NCBI GenBank assembly: GCA_963736715.1
Contig: CAVTQA010000010.1
Coordinates: 310,001-374,000 of the forward strand
Direction of reading: 5' to 3'
Length of the DNA: 64,000 bases
Source of the DNA: AP-15 sp963736715
GTDB lineage: Bacteria > Pseudomonadota > Alphaproteobacteria > ATCC43930 > CGMCC-115725
The position numbers were made by a program, and so were the translations under genes. The number at the start of each line of letters is the position of its first letter. Positions within the stretch are counted from its first letter, which is position 1. Of this stretch, positions 16,704 to 25,132 are shown in pieces. The notes beneath the pieces are model-generated. The model made no database searches and was not told the DNA's origin. It saw only the letters and a program-made list of their open reading frames with translations.

Positions 16704-17864
16704 ATGTCGAGAGCTGTCGTTTTGCACCCGGCGCTGAGCCTTTCGGCTTTCTACGCCGCGACATTTCTGGTGACCGGTATTCAGCTCCCGTTCTGGCCGG
16801 TTTGGCTTGCCTCGCGCGGCCTCACCGCGAGAGAGATCGGCGTCCTGTTAGCTGGGGCGATCTGGGTGAAGGTGCTGGCCACCCCGGCGATCGGCGCCCT
16901 TGCCGACAAAATGAGAGGGCGTCGCATGCTGATGGGAGCGCTCGCGGCAGCCGCTCTTGCCGCCTATGCGGGGCTCTTGCCTGCCGGAACCTTCTGGCTG
17001 CTGATCTTGCTCAACCTCGTCGCGCTGACATCACAATCGGCGCTGATGCCGCTCGGCGATACAATTACCCTCGCCGCCGCCCGCTCGGAAGGTCTCGATT
17101 ACGGGCGGATCCGCCTCTGGGGTTCGGTGAGCTTTATCTTCGCCTCGATCGCAAGCGGTGCAACACTAGCATCGTCCTCGGGAGAGCGGGTGCTTCCCCT
17201 TGTGCTCGGCGCCTCGGTGCTCGTGCTCCTGGCGTGCCTGTTTATTCCGACGATCCGCCCGGTGGAGGGTGCCGCGCGGATCGTGGGCATTCGCGCCGTC
17301 GCCGGCGATCTCAAATTCTGGATTTTTATCCTTGCCGCGACCGCCCTGCAGGCGAGCCACCAAGTTTATTATGGGTTCGGAACGCTTTACTGGCGCGCGC
17401 TGGGTTTCTCGGACACGACGATCGGTTGGCTGTGGGCGGAAGGAGTCCTCGCCGAAATCCTGCTTTTCTGGCAGGGCGGGCGGCTGCTCGCCCGGCTCGG
17501 GCCGGTCGGACTGATGGTGCTCGGGGGTGTCGCGGGCATTCTCCGCTGGAGCCTCGCTGGCGCGCTGGTTTGGCTCCCGTTCATCGCGGCACTCCAGCTT
17601 CTGCACGCCTTCACATTCGGCGCGAGCCACCTCGGAGCCATGCACTTCCTTTCTCGTGCGGTGCCGCCCTCGGCAGCGGCGAGCGCACAAAGCCTTTACG
17701 CTGCACTGTCTTCGGGTCTCGGCAGCGGCCTCGTGATGGGGATCGCGGGAGCGCTCTACTCAGGCTTTGGCGGAGGCGCCTATTCTTTTATGGCCCTGCT
17801 CTCGGCGGCTGGATTGGTGGGAGCACTAGCATTAAGCGGGCCAACCGATCGACGGAACCGGTAG
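16704..17864 (+). CDS. MFS transporter, HcaT/MFS_1-like
   Basis: A 386-residue, about 12-helix carrier of the MFS_1-like/HcaT type. It opens with LSLSAFYAATFLVTGIQLPFWPVWLASRGL and has GALADKMRGRRMLMGAL at the loop between helices 2 and 3, plus GLDYGRIRLWGSVSFIFAS, a segment typical of the 3-phenylpropionate/nucleoside-type members. The start MSRAVVLHP at 16704 is chosen because the upstream in-frame ATG (16638) overlaps the divergent TerC gene. It is followed by a candidate small RNA and a strong terminator. Substrate unknown. Confidence 0.85.
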   Translation: MSRAVVLHPALSLSAFYAATFLVTGIQLPFWPVWLASRGLTAREIGVLLAGAIWVKVLATPAIGALADKMRGRRMLMGALAAAALAAYAGLLPAGTFWLLILLNLVALTSQSALMPLGDTITLAAARSEGLDYGRIRLWGSVSFIFASIASGATLASSSGERVLPLVLGASVLVLLACLFIPTIRPVEGAARIVGIRAVAGDLKFWIFILAATALQASHQVYYGFGTLYWRALGFSDTTIGWLWAEGVLAEILLFWQGGRLLARLGPVGLMVLGGVAGILRWSLAGALVWLPFIAALQLLHAFTFGASHLGAMHFLSRAVPPSAAASAQSLYAALSSGLGSGLVMGIAGALYSGFGGGAYSFMALLSAAGLVGALALSGPTDRRNR

Positions 17865-17913
17865 CGCTCCTGACGCGTTTGCTGAGGAAAGAGAGACCTC
17901 GGCATGATCCGCC

Positions 17914-18009
17914 GCGGCGTGGTCTCCCTCAACCACCACGCCGCCCGATTACGGGTCGCGCCGGAGCGCCATGCCGGTTCTCCCCCCACCGGCATGGCGT
18001 CCCTTTTTT
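17914..18009 (+). ncRNA. Candidate small RNA: two hairpins with C-rich loops
   Basis: Two perfect stem-loops lie in tandem. The first has a 10-bp stem (17914-17923 with 17935-17944) and an 11-nt loop CTCCCTCAACC. The second has a 12-bp stem (17967-17978 with 17988-17999), a 9-nt loop TCTCCCCCC and a T-rich tail. Exposed CUCCC loops can pair with Shine-Dalgarno sequences, as in the CuckRNA/CcsR and alpha-r14 sRNAs of alphaproteobacteria, though the exact CCUCCUCCC motif is not present. It could be processed from the MFS transcript 50 bp upstream or simply be its 3' end. No promoter was recognised. Confidence 0.4.
17967..18009 (+). terminator. Rho-independent terminator after the MFS gene
   Basis: A perfect 12-bp GC-rich stem (CGCCATGCCGGT with ACCGGCATGGCG) and nine-base loop are followed by TCCCTTTTTTA. 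This is the clearest intrinsic terminator in the window. It lies about 100 bp after the MFS stop and just before the convergent small secreted protein gene. Confidence 0.85.
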
Positions 18010-18043
18010 ATGGTCTCGTCCGCTGCGCGAGGGCGCGCTCAAG

Positions 18044-18496
18044 CTACCTCGAACACTTCGGGTGGACGCCGTCTACCGCATGGGCGACCGCGTAATCGTG
18101 GAATCCTTTGGTGTCGAGGGTGCTGGCCAGCTTCAGCATCTCGGCCGATTGCTGGCAGAATTGTCCGGTCGGAATAAGTGCTTGCTTGCGCGCAGCCTCG
18201 TTGGCGAGACTGGTTTGCCAGGAATCGAAGGCGCTCTTCGCGTTTCGAGCACCGGTGCGGCGGAAATGGTCGATCATCGCGTTCTGATAGCGCAAGATCG
18301 CGGCCGTATTGCGCGCCCGAAATTCGCCGTAGACGGTATCCCGGCAAGCCGAGCTGATGACCATCAGATTGGTTTGAAACAGCAGTCCCTGCTCCGCCTC
18401 GATATCCCCCGGCGAATAGCAATTCCGGTCGGCGGCCGAAGCTGTGACGGCCGACGCGGCAGCCAGGAGCGCTGCAGCCAAAACGACTTTCTTCAT
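18044..18496 (-). CDS. Small secreted protein of unknown function
   Basis: A 150-residue protein with a clear Sec signal peptide (MKKVVLAAALLAAASAVTASA, cleavage probably before ADRNC), so it is periplasmic. The mature part has three cysteines (near residues 26, 51 and 113) plus one three residues from the C-terminus, and is mostly helical with basic and polar residues. No family was recognised. It is transcribed alone, converging on the MFS gene. Confidence 0.75.
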   Translation of the reverse strand: MKKVVLAAALLAAASAVTASAADRNCYSPGDIEAEQGLLFQTNLMVISSACRDTVYGEFRARNTAAILRYQNAMIDHFRRTGARNAKSAFDSWQTSLANEAARKQALIPTGQFCQQSAEMLKLASTLDTKGFHDYAVAHAVDGVHPKCSR

Positions 18497-18606
18497 CGCA
18501 ATTCCCCGACGATGTCCCCGATACCCTCAGCATAGCCAAGGAGCTCTCTCAATTTCAAGAGCAACAGCCGTTGATCTCGACATACCTTAAATACAAGGGA
18601 TTACTC

Positions 18607-18634
18607 TTGCCACGTGGAGAAGGCCCGCTATAAT
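18607..18634 (+). promoter_or_regulatory. Sigma-70-type promoter
   Basis: TTGCCA (18607-18612) and a perfect TATAAT (18629-18634) are separated by 16 bp, in a stretch less GC-rich than its surroundings. It points to the SAM hydroxide adenosyltransferase gene starting at 18784, implying an untranslated leader of about 140 nt in which no riboswitch was recognised. Confidence 0.5.
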
Positions 18635-18783
18635 GCAACCGATGATTGGATACAGAACTGGTGCGCTTTTTATCCAAATGATTTAGTCGGGAGCGAGAAC
18701 TTGCACCCGGAAGATCAGCAATTTTCAAACCCTGACGCTGGCGCTGGCTAAGCATAAAATCTCGATCCGTCGAAGAGGCGATA

Positions 18784-19521
18784 ATGGCTGCGATAATTGT
18801 CTTGTTTACCGATTTTGGTCTCGAAGGGCCCTATATCGGCCAGGTCAAGACCGTGTTGCACCAGATCGCACCCGGCGTTCCGGTGGTCGACCTGTTTGCC
18901 GACCTGCCCGCGGCAAAGCCCCAGCCAGCAGCCTATCTGCTCGCCGCTTACGGCCGATGGTTTCCGCAGGGTACGATCGTTCTTGCAGTCGTCGACCCCG
19001 GCGTGGGAGGGGACCGTGCAGCGGTCGTGGTCGAAGCCGACTCCCGCTGGTATGTCGGTCCGGATAACGGTTTGCTCGAACTCGTGACGCGGCGCGCCGA
19101 CCACGCCCGGAGCTGGGAGATCTCCGCGCCGCCCGAAGCGATATCGGCAAGCTTCCACGGCCGCGATCTGTTCGCTCCCGTAGCGGGACTGCTCGCCCGC
19201 GGCGGCCCGCCGGCCGGCCGGCTCCGTCCTGCGCAGATCCTGCGCCGTCCCGAGTGGCCGGACGACCTTCCCGAAATCGCTTACGTCGACCGGTTCGGCA
19301 ACGCGATGACCGGTTTGCGTGCAGCGCTGCTTCCCGGTCGCGCGCGACTTGCCGCTGGCGGGCGGGTTCTCGCGCGTCGGCGGACATTCTCGGACGTCGC
19401 GGCGGGCGAGGCGTTCTGGTACGAGAACTCGAACGGGCTCGCCGAAATCGCGGTCAATTCCGGCCGGGCCGATGCCGCGCTCGGCCTCGCCGTAGGGAGC
19501 CCGGTGGAGATCCTGCCGTGA
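18784..19521 (+). CDS. S-adenosyl-L-methionine hydroxide adenosyltransferase (SAM hydrolase) family protein
   Basis: A 245-residue protein of the SAM_adeno_trans (former DUF62) family, which breaks SAM to adenosine and methionine with an activated water and is related to the fluorinase and chlorinase. Family motifs are VLFTDFGLEGPYIGQVK, VVDPGVGGDRAAVVVE, WYVGPDNGLLELV, SFHGRDLFAPVAGLLA and YVDRFGNAMTGL. The loop insertion of the fluorinase is absent, consistent with the hydrolase type. It stands alone behind a good promoter. The physiological role of these enzymes in bacteria is not settled; SAM salvage or homeostasis is usually proposed. Confidence 0.9.
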   Translation: MAAIIVLFTDFGLEGPYIGQVKTVLHQIAPGVPVVDLFADLPAAKPQPAAYLLAAYGRWFPQGTIVLAVVDPGVGGDRAAVVVEADSRWYVGPDNGLLELVTRRADHARSWEISAPPEAISASFHGRDLFAPVAGLLARGGPPAGRLRPAQILRRPEWPDDLPEIAYVDRFGNAMTGLRAALLPGRARLAAGGRVLARRRTFSDVAAGEAFWYENSNGLAEIAVNSGRADAALGLAVGSPVEILP

Positions 19522-19539
19522 TCTCAGCTAAGACTACTC

Positions 19540-20151
19540 TCAAGACGGCGGGACGACGATCTTGGCGCCCGGCGGAACCCTGAGCACGCGACGCTTCTGC
19601 AGTCTGTGAACCAGCCACACGGCGACCGTGAAGACGATAAACACGATCAGCATGACGAGACTGAACGAGCGCACCAAATGGCCGAGCACGGCGCGGAATG
19701 CGTGCCCGAGGAAATAGCCGACGGCAACAAAGCTGCCTGCCCACAGACCGGCGGCAAGGGCATTCAGTGCGAGAAACCGCTTCCAATGAACCGCGCTCAA
19801 CCCCATCGCAAACGAGGAGAAATTTCGTATCCCATAGATGAAGCGGAAAGACAGAATAAAGCCGGTGTTGTACCGCTCGAGCCAATACAATGCCAATTCG
19901 ACGCCGTAGCGCCATTTCGGGAATCGATTGAGCAGCCGCAGCCCGAAACACCGGCCGATCCAGAAATAGACCTGATCCCCGGAGAAGCTTCCGAGCCACG
20001 TGGCTAAAAGGAGCAGCGGCGGGTTGAGCAGACCCTGCGCCGCGGCAAAGGCGGCAAACAGCACAAAGGTTTCGCCTTCGAGAAAGGTCCAGATGAAAGC
20101 GATCAGATAAAACCAAGCGCCGTTCTCAGCGATCAGCCGGCTGATGTCCAT
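19540..20151 (-). CDS. DedA family membrane protein (VTT domain)
   Basis: A 203-residue inner-membrane protein of the DedA/VTT family, which includes undecaprenyl-phosphate and phospholipid flippases. Typical segments are IWTFLEGETFVLFAAFAAAQG, TWLGSFSGDQVYFWIGRCFG, the arginine-containing FILSFRFIYGIRNFSSFAMGLS, and LWAGSFVAVGYFLGHAF. It has four or five hydrophobic segments and a basic C-terminus. A separate uppP gene, encoding an enzyme of the same undecaprenyl carrier cycle, lies 2.3 kb to the right. Confidence 0.9.
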   Translation of the reverse strand: MDISRLIAENGAWFYLIAFIWTFLEGETFVLFAAFAAAQGLLNPPLLLLATWLGSFSGDQVYFWIGRCFGLRLLNRFPKWRYGVELALYWLERYNTGFILSFRFIYGIRNFSSFAMGLSAVHWKRFLALNALAAGLWAGSFVAVGYFLGHAFRAVLGHLVRSFSLVMLIVFIVFTVAVWLVHRLQKRRVLRVPPGAKIVVPPS

Positions 20152-20339
20152 TCCCGACCCGTTCTGCCCTTCAAACCGCCCCGGGCCATGGCTGGAGCGC
20201 GCCCCCTCGATGCACTTCCGGCACCGCGCATGCTATGTTTTTCCGCGCTCCCGGTCGAGCGAATTCCCGCGCAAGCCGGGTTCTCATGCCTTAACAATGC
20301 TGCGTTAGAAGGGTCGCACAGCAAGGAAGGAGAAGGCCG

Positions 20340-20792
20340 ATGGCCGGGTTGTATTTCGAGGAGTTTGAAGAGGGTCAGGTCTTCGAACACGCGATCAGCC
20401 GGACCGTCACCGAAATGGACAATGTGTTGTTCAGCACGTTGACCATGAACCCGCAACCGCTGCACCTCGACGAAGAATTCGCCAAGCAGACCGAGTTCGG
20501 CCAGCGGCTGGTCAACAGCCTGTTCACCCTCGGTCTGATCATCGGCATCAGCGTCGGCGAAACGACGCTCGGGACGACGGTCGCCAATTTGGGGATGAGC
20601 GATGTTCGGTTTCCGAAGCCGGTCTTCCACGGCGACACGTTGCGGGCGCGAACGATCGTGCAGTCGAAACGGCGCAGCCAGTCGCGCAAGGATGCCGGGA
20701 TCGTGGAGTTCGAGCATCAGGGGATCAACCAGCGCGGCGAAACCGTCGCGATCTGCCGGCGCGCCGGCTTGATGAAATGCCAGCCCACATGA
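20340..20792 (+). CDS. MaoC family dehydratase
   Basis: A 150-residue hotdog-fold hydratase of the MaoC type. The hydratase motif region reads MNPQPLHLDEEFAKQTEFGQRLVNSLFTLGL, where the Asn/Asp and His positions correspond to the R-hydratase catalytic site. It begins after an AAGGAAGGAG ribosome binding site and is followed 23 bp later by a CitE-like lyase gene. MaoC plus CitE-like pairs act together on mesaconyl-, methylmalyl- or citramalyl-type CoA esters, so a step in C4/C5 dicarboxylate CoA metabolism is likely. Confidence 0.9.
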   Translation: MAGLYFEEFEEGQVFEHAISRTVTEMDNVLFSTLTMNPQPLHLDEEFAKQTEFGQRLVNSLFTLGLIIGISVGETTLGTTVANLGMSDVRFPKPVFHGDTLRARTIVQSKRRSQSRKDAGIVEFEHQGINQRGETVAICRRAGLMKCQPT

Positions 20793-20815
20793 AGTACCAG
20801 CCGACGGAGGGGTGA

Positions 20816-21673
20816 ATGCGCTCCCTGCTGTTTGTTCCCGCCGATAGCGAACGCAAGCTCTCCCGTGCGCCGCAATCTGGCGCGGATGCTTTGATCCTCG
20901 ATCTGGAGGATTCGGTGGTGCCGGCGAATCGGCCGTTGGCGCGCCGTCAGGCTCGCGATTTCCTCGCGACCACCGGTTCCGTCGAGTTCCGCCGCTACGT
21001 GCGGATCAATCCACTATCGAGCGGCGTCGCGCTCGATGATCTCGCTGCTGTAGTGCCGGGAAAACCGGATGGAATACTGTTGCCGAAATGCGTGCCCGAG
21101 GATCTGCGGACGCTCGATCATTATTTATCGGCCCTGGAGGCGGCGTCGGCGCTGCCGCCGGGAAGCATCCGGGCCATCGCCATCGCCACCGAAACCCCGG
21201 CCTCGATGTTTACACTCGGCGGCTACGGCGGGACGTCTTCGCGGCTCGAAGCTATTACCTGGGGGGCGGAAGATCTAGCCGCGTGCATCGGCGGCAACAA
21301 CCGCCGAGTCGAGGGCATCTATGACGACGTCTACCGGCTGGCCCGCTCACTTTGCTTGTTGGGTGCGGTGGCTGCCGGCGTCATCCCGATCGACACGATC
21401 TATACCGATTTCAAGGACGAGGCCGGGCTCGCCGCCGAGTGCGCTGCCGCACGGAGATCCGGCTTTACCGCCAAAATGGCGATCCATCCGGCGCAGATCC
21501 CGGTCATCAACCAGGCCTTTGCCGTCAGCGATGAAGAACTCGCCTGGGCGCGGAAGGTCGTCCAGGCGTTTGCCGAAAACCCCGAAGCCGGGACTATCGC
21601 CGTTGACGGCAAGATGGTCGACAAGCCGCACCTGATACTGGCACGCCGGCTTCTCGACTTAGGCGCGGGGTGA
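20816..21673 (+). CDS. CitE-like CoA ester lyase (HpcH/HpaI aldolase family)
   Basis: A 285-residue TIM-barrel lyase. It starts with RSLLFVPADSERKLSRAPQSGADALILDLEDSV, where the Glu/Asp in LDLEDSV are the Mg2+ and substrate site. It continues with RRYVRINPL, DGILLPKC, AIATETPASMF (Glu metal ligand), WGAEDLAACIGG and FTAKMAIHPAQIPVIN. Members cleave or form malyl-CoA, beta-methylmalyl-CoA or citramalyl-CoA. It is about 30 residues shorter than the classical L-malyl-CoA lyase Mcl1, so a CitE-like designation is safer. It is in an operon with the MaoC gene. Confidence 0.9.
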   Translation: MRSLLFVPADSERKLSRAPQSGADALILDLEDSVVPANRPLARRQARDFLATTGSVEFRRYVRINPLSSGVALDDLAAVVPGKPDGILLPKCVPEDLRTLDHYLSALEAASALPPGSIRAIAIATETPASMFTLGGYGGTSSRLEAITWGAEDLAACIGGNNRRVEGIYDDVYRLARSLCLLGAVAAGVIPIDTIYTDFKDEAGLAAECAAARRSGFTAKMAIHPAQIPVINQAFAVSDEELAWARKVVQAFAENPEAGTIAVDGKMVDKPHLILARRLLDLGAG

Positions 21674-21801
21674 GCGATCGCCCCCGGCTCCAGCTTCGCC
21701 GTGAGCCTGTCATGACCGCAAGCCGGTGATCGGCTGGCGAGACCATGGCGGCCGATCTCGTTTGTTGCTACGCTGGGTGAGCATCCTAGGGTTGAGGCAG
21801 A

Positions 21802-22386
21802 ATGATCGTGAAATCGATGATCGGGGCACTCGCCGCGGCGGTGCTGTTGGCGGCGTGTGCGCAACTGCCGCCCCGATATTTCGGACCGCAGATGGCGTCG
21901 GCTAACGGCGAGGCCGAGCCGGAGCGGATCAATTCTCCGGCATATGCCGTACGGCCGCCGCTACCTGGCCGGCCCGGTTATCTCGACACGATCCGCTATA
22001 TCGATGATGGGGTGAAATATATCGATCCGTACGCCGAGTTCTTTATCTCTTTTGATGGTCAAATGTGTTTTCGCGGATTGGTCAATCGTCAAGCAGCATA
22101 TTTTGAAAATTACCAAAACTATTGGTGTATGTACCCGACTGCAGTGAGCAATGTCGAAGCACTGGAGAACGATATCAGTTATGTGAACACGGTCCGCTTA
22201 TGGTGCGTGCTGGAAGCGCCGCAATGCGCCCGCCGGATCGGGTTTGTTAATTTTCTGGATAACGGCGACTGGATCGGCAACAGCATAGCGGCGCAAACCC
22301 GCCCCTCAAAAGAGCAGCGCAACGCGATCGAGTATCTGATCTACCTGATGGGCGGGAACGCAGTTGGCGCCCAGCCGCTACGATAA
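21802..22386 (+). CDS. Putative lipoprotein
   Basis: A 194-residue protein with a lipoprotein signal: MIVKSMIGALAAAVLLAAC, lipobox LAAC with Cys19, so it is predicted to be lipidated and anchored in the outer or inner membrane. The mature part is rich in Tyr, Asn and Asp (DTIRYIDDGVKYIDPYAEFF and YFENYQNYWCMYPTAVSNVE) and has further cysteines that could pair. No family was recognised. Its central part is less GC-rich than neighbouring genes. It converges on uppP. Confidence 0.75.
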   Translation: MIVKSMIGALAAAVLLAACAQLPPRYFGPQMASANGEAEPERINSPAYAVRPPLPGRPGYLDTIRYIDDGVKYIDPYAEFFISFDGQMCFRGLVNRQAAYFENYQNYWCMYPTAVSNVEALENDISYVNTVRLWCVLEAPQCARRIGFVNFLDNGDWIGNSIAAQTRPSKEQRNAIEYLIYLMGGNAVGAQPLR

Positions 22387-22422
22387 TGTCGCCCCACACC
22401 TCTCCCAATGCGAGAGGCTCGG

Positions 22423-23295
22423 TCAGCCGAGCCAGCCGGTCGCGACGCCCGCGAGCAATACGGTGCCGACAAAGGCGCGGTAGACGACGAATGGCCAAGC
22501 TGCGAAGCGTTCGAGGATGCGCAAGAGGGCCCAGATTGCGAGAAAAGACGAGAGGCTCGCGACGATGAGCCCCAGGATCAGCACCGACCAGCCATGCGCA
22601 TCGAGGCCGGCGTGCCGCAGCTCCGCCAATTCCTTGAGGCCGGCCAGCGCGATTGCCGGCAATCCGAGCAGGAAGGAGAAGCGCGCGGCGTCCTCGCGCT
22701 TGAAGCCGAGGAAAAGAGCCGCCGTCAGCGTCGAGCCCGAGCGCGAGACGCCGGGGATCAGGGCGCCGACCTGCGCGATGCCGACAACGAGGCAGTCGGA
22801 GAGCCCTATGCGCTCGAAGGGGCGCTGGTGGCGCGCCGCAACTTCGGCGATCGCGAGCAGCAGCGCCATGACGATGCAAGCCAGACCCACCACGACTAGG
22901 CTCCGCAGCGGCGAGCCGCAAGTGTTGAGCGTCTTAGCGAGCGCAAGCCCGGCAATCCCGATCGGTATGGTGCCGATCATGATGCCGACAGCGAGTACGA
23001 ATGAACGATCGTAGTAGTCGCGGCGTGCGATCGCCGACAACGACCCGAAGACGAGGTCCCTAACGTCTCGCCAGAAATAGCTGATGACCGCCGCCAAGGC
23101 GGCGAGCTGCATAGCCGCCGAAAAGGCGGACCCCGGGTCCGGCCAGCCCAAGAGTGCGGGTACGATGCGCATATGCGCCGTCGAGGAAATCGGCATCAGC
23201 TCGGTAATGCCTTGAACGACGCCCAGGACGGCCACCTTCGCATAGCCGAGCGCGACGAAACCCGTGTCGATGCCGTTGGTACAACCACTATCCAC
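22423..23295 (-). CDS. uppP: Undecaprenyl-diphosphatase
   Basis: A 290-residue UppP/BacA membrane phosphatase with about eight transmembrane segments. It recycles undecaprenyl pyrophosphate for peptidoglycan and other wall polymers and can give bacitracin tolerance. Both catalytic motifs are present: GVVQGITELMPISSTAHM (the E-x3-P-x-SS-x-H motif) and PGVSRSGSTLTAALFLG. The frame opens with GTG at 23295, and the first 15 residues are poorly conserved, so the start could be slightly further in. Apparently monocistronic. Confidence 0.92.
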   Translation of the reverse strand: MDSGCTNGIDTGFVALGYAKVAVLGVVQGITELMPISSTAHMRIVPALLGWPDPGSAFSAAMQLAALAAVISYFWRDVRDLVFGSLSAIARRDYYDRSFVLAVGIMIGTIPIGIAGLALAKTLNTCGSPLRSLVVVGLACIVMALLLAIAEVAARHQRPFERIGLSDCLVVGIAQVGALIPGVSRSGSTLTAALFLGFKREDAARFSFLLGLPAIALAGLKELAELRHAGLDAHGWSVLILGLIVASLSSFLAIWALLRILERFAAWPFVVYRAFVGTVLLAGVATGWLG

Positions 23296-23650
23296 GCGAT
23301 TACGTCGCCTTTAAATTCCGGGCCGGATGGGGCGGGTCGGAAACGCCAAATCGTAATTTCCTCGCAGCCGCTGATCAATCGGCAAGCCGGTCGGCGTCAT
23401 AGAAGCCAGTGATTATGGGAAACTAACGGTTAATCGCTGGCGCTAAGTACCGAACGGGGGAGGGTTGAGGGGTTCCGCCCGTCTATCGATAGCCGCGGAG
23501 GAATCGGTTCCTTTATGGATGCAACCCACTTACTAGTGCGCGTTCCAATCAAGTTGCAACGCCTCCCCAGAGCGTCATCCGCGGGCTTGACCCGCGGATC
23601 TCCGAGCTGGCCGGGTCAACCCCGGCCATGACGAATATGTGGCTTTCCGC
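23296..23650. other. Intergenic region between uppP and glnA
   Basis: The first 275 bp contain no convincing gene or RNA; they should hold the uppP promoter. The last part carries a palindromic repeat, listed separately, that may also terminate glnA transcription. Confidence 0.5.
23573..23633. repeat. Double-hairpin extragenic palindrome downstream of glnA
   Basis: Bounded by CGTCAT and ATGACG. Inside are two strong hairpins, CCGCGGG-CTTGA-CCCGCGG and GGCCGGG-TCAA-CCCCGGCC. It belongs to the common alphaproteobacterial repeats with the signature CGTCATCC...ATGACG. It lies just after the glnA stop (glnA is on the minus strand) and could act as a transcript 3' end. Confidence 0.7.
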
Positions 23651-25060
23651 CTAGACCGAGTAATACATCTGGAATTCGATCGGGTGGGGGGTGTGCTCAA
23701 AGGCGTACACCTCCTCCCACTTCAATTCCATATAGGCCTCGATCTGGTCCATGTTGAAGACGTCGCCCTTCAACAGGAAAGCGTGGTCGTTGCGCAACTC
23801 GCCCAGCGCTTCGCGCAATGACCCGCAGACCACCGGGATGTCGGTCAACTCTTCCGGCGGTAAATCGTAGAGGTTTTTGTCGATCGGGTCGCCGGGGTGG
23901 ATCTTGTTCTGGATGCCGTCGAGCCCGGCCATCAGCATCGCGGCAAAGCCGAGATACACATTGGCGGCCGGATCGGGATAGCGCACCTCGACCCTCTTGC
24001 CCTTTGGGCTCGATGTATAGGGGATGCGGCAGGCGGCCGAACGATTTCGCGAGGAATAAGCGAGCAGCACCGGCGCCTCGAAGCCGGGGATCAGCCGCTT
24101 GTAGCTGTTCGTCGTCGGGTTGGTGAAAGCGTTGATCGCCTTGGCGTGGCGGATGATGCCGCCGATGTAGTAGAGCGCCGTCTCGGACAAATCGGCATAG
24201 AGGTTGCCGGCAAAGACCGGCCGCTCGCCCTTCCACACCGACTGGTGCACATGCATGCCCGAGCCGTTGTCGCCCATCACTGGTTTCGGCATGAAAGTCG
24301 CCGTCTTGCCGTATTGGTTGGCGACATTCTGCACGACGTATTTGTAGATCTGCATATTGTCGGCGGTGCGTACCAGGGTGGCAAATTCAGCCCCCAGCTC
24401 AGCCTGCGCCGGCGCCACTTCATGATGATGCTTTTCGACCGCGAGCCCCATGTCGTGCATCACCGACAACATCTCGGCACGCATATCCGATTGGCTGTCG
24501 ACCGGCGGCACAGGGAAATAGCCGCCCTTGATTGGCGGCCGGTGGCCGGTGTTCCCGTCGGGAAGTTTCCTGTCGCTGATGTAGGGGCCCTCTTCGCTGT
24601 CGATCTCGTACATCGCCCCTTTCATCGTTGCGGAATAGCGAACATCGTCGAAGATAAAGAATTCGGCTTCCGGCCCGAAAAAGGCTTTGTCGCCGATGCC
24701 GGTCGCGACGAGGTGTTGCTCAGCCTTCTTCGCGATCGAACGAGGGTCGCGGGCATAGGGCTGCCCGGTCATCGGCTCGTGCACATCGCAAAAGATGATC
24801 AGCGACGTCTGCGCGGCGAACGGGTCGAGGACCGCAGTCGAACAATCGGGCACCAGCATCATGTCCGAGTCGTTGATCGCTTTCCAGCCTGCGATCGACG
24901 AACCGTCGAACATCACCCCGCCGTCGAGGAAATCCTCGCTTATCGTCCGTACGTGATGCGCCAGATGCTGCCATTTACCGCGCGGATCGGTGAAGCGGAA
25001 GTCGACGTATTTGACGTCGTGCTCCTTGATCATATCCATGACTTTTTGGGTATCAGACAT
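23651..25060 (-). CDS. glnA: Glutamine synthetase, type I
   Basis: A 469-residue GSI of standard length that makes glutamine from glutamate, ammonia and ATP. Seen are VMFDGSSIAGWKAINDSDM, FFGPEAEFFIFDD, NGSGMHVHQSVWK, the Glu-flap segment LIPGFEAPVLLAYSSRNRSAACRIP and KNLYDLPPEELTDIP, where the Tyr is the adenylylation site used to switch off GSI-beta enzymes. The start at 25060 is MSDTQKVMDMIKEHDVKYVDFRF. It lies 72 bp downstream of glnB on the same strand, the usual alphaproteobacterial glnBA arrangement. Confidence 0.97.
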   Translation of the reverse strand: MSDTQKVMDMIKEHDVKYVDFRFTDPRGKWQHLAHHVRTISEDFLDGGVMFDGSSIAGWKAINDSDMMLVPDCSTAVLDPFAAQTSLIIFCDVHEPMTGQPYARDPRSIAKKAEQHLVATGIGDKAFFGPEAEFFIFDDVRYSATMKGAMYEIDSEEGPYISDRKLPDGNTGHRPPIKGGYFPVPPVDSQSDMRAEMLSVMHDMGLAVEKHHHEVAPAQAELGAEFATLVRTADNMQIYKYVVQNVANQYGKTATFMPKPVMGDNGSGMHVHQSVWKGERPVFAGNLYADLSETALYYIGGIIRHAKAINAFTNPTTNSYKRLIPGFEAPVLLAYSSRNRSAACRIPYTSSPKGKRVEVRYPDPAANVYLGFAAMLMAGLDGIQNKIHPGDPIDKNLYDLPPEELTDIPVVCGSLREALGELRNDHAFLLKGDVFNMDQIEAYMELKWEEVYAFEHTPHPIEFQMYYSV

Positions 25061-25132
25061 TGCAACTTTCCGTTCGATGTTTAACAGGGTTTAGGAGCAC
25101 GAGATCGCCGCAAGGGATACCACGGCGTCATC

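Noticed and set aside
16802..18535. 577-residue plus-strand open frame
   Set aside because: Overlaps the MFS gene in another frame and runs through the terminator and an oppositely oriented secreted-protein gene.
18555..18755. 66-residue minus-strand open frame
   Set aside because: No ribosome binding site and no domain; it overlaps the likely promoter of the SAM hydrolase gene.
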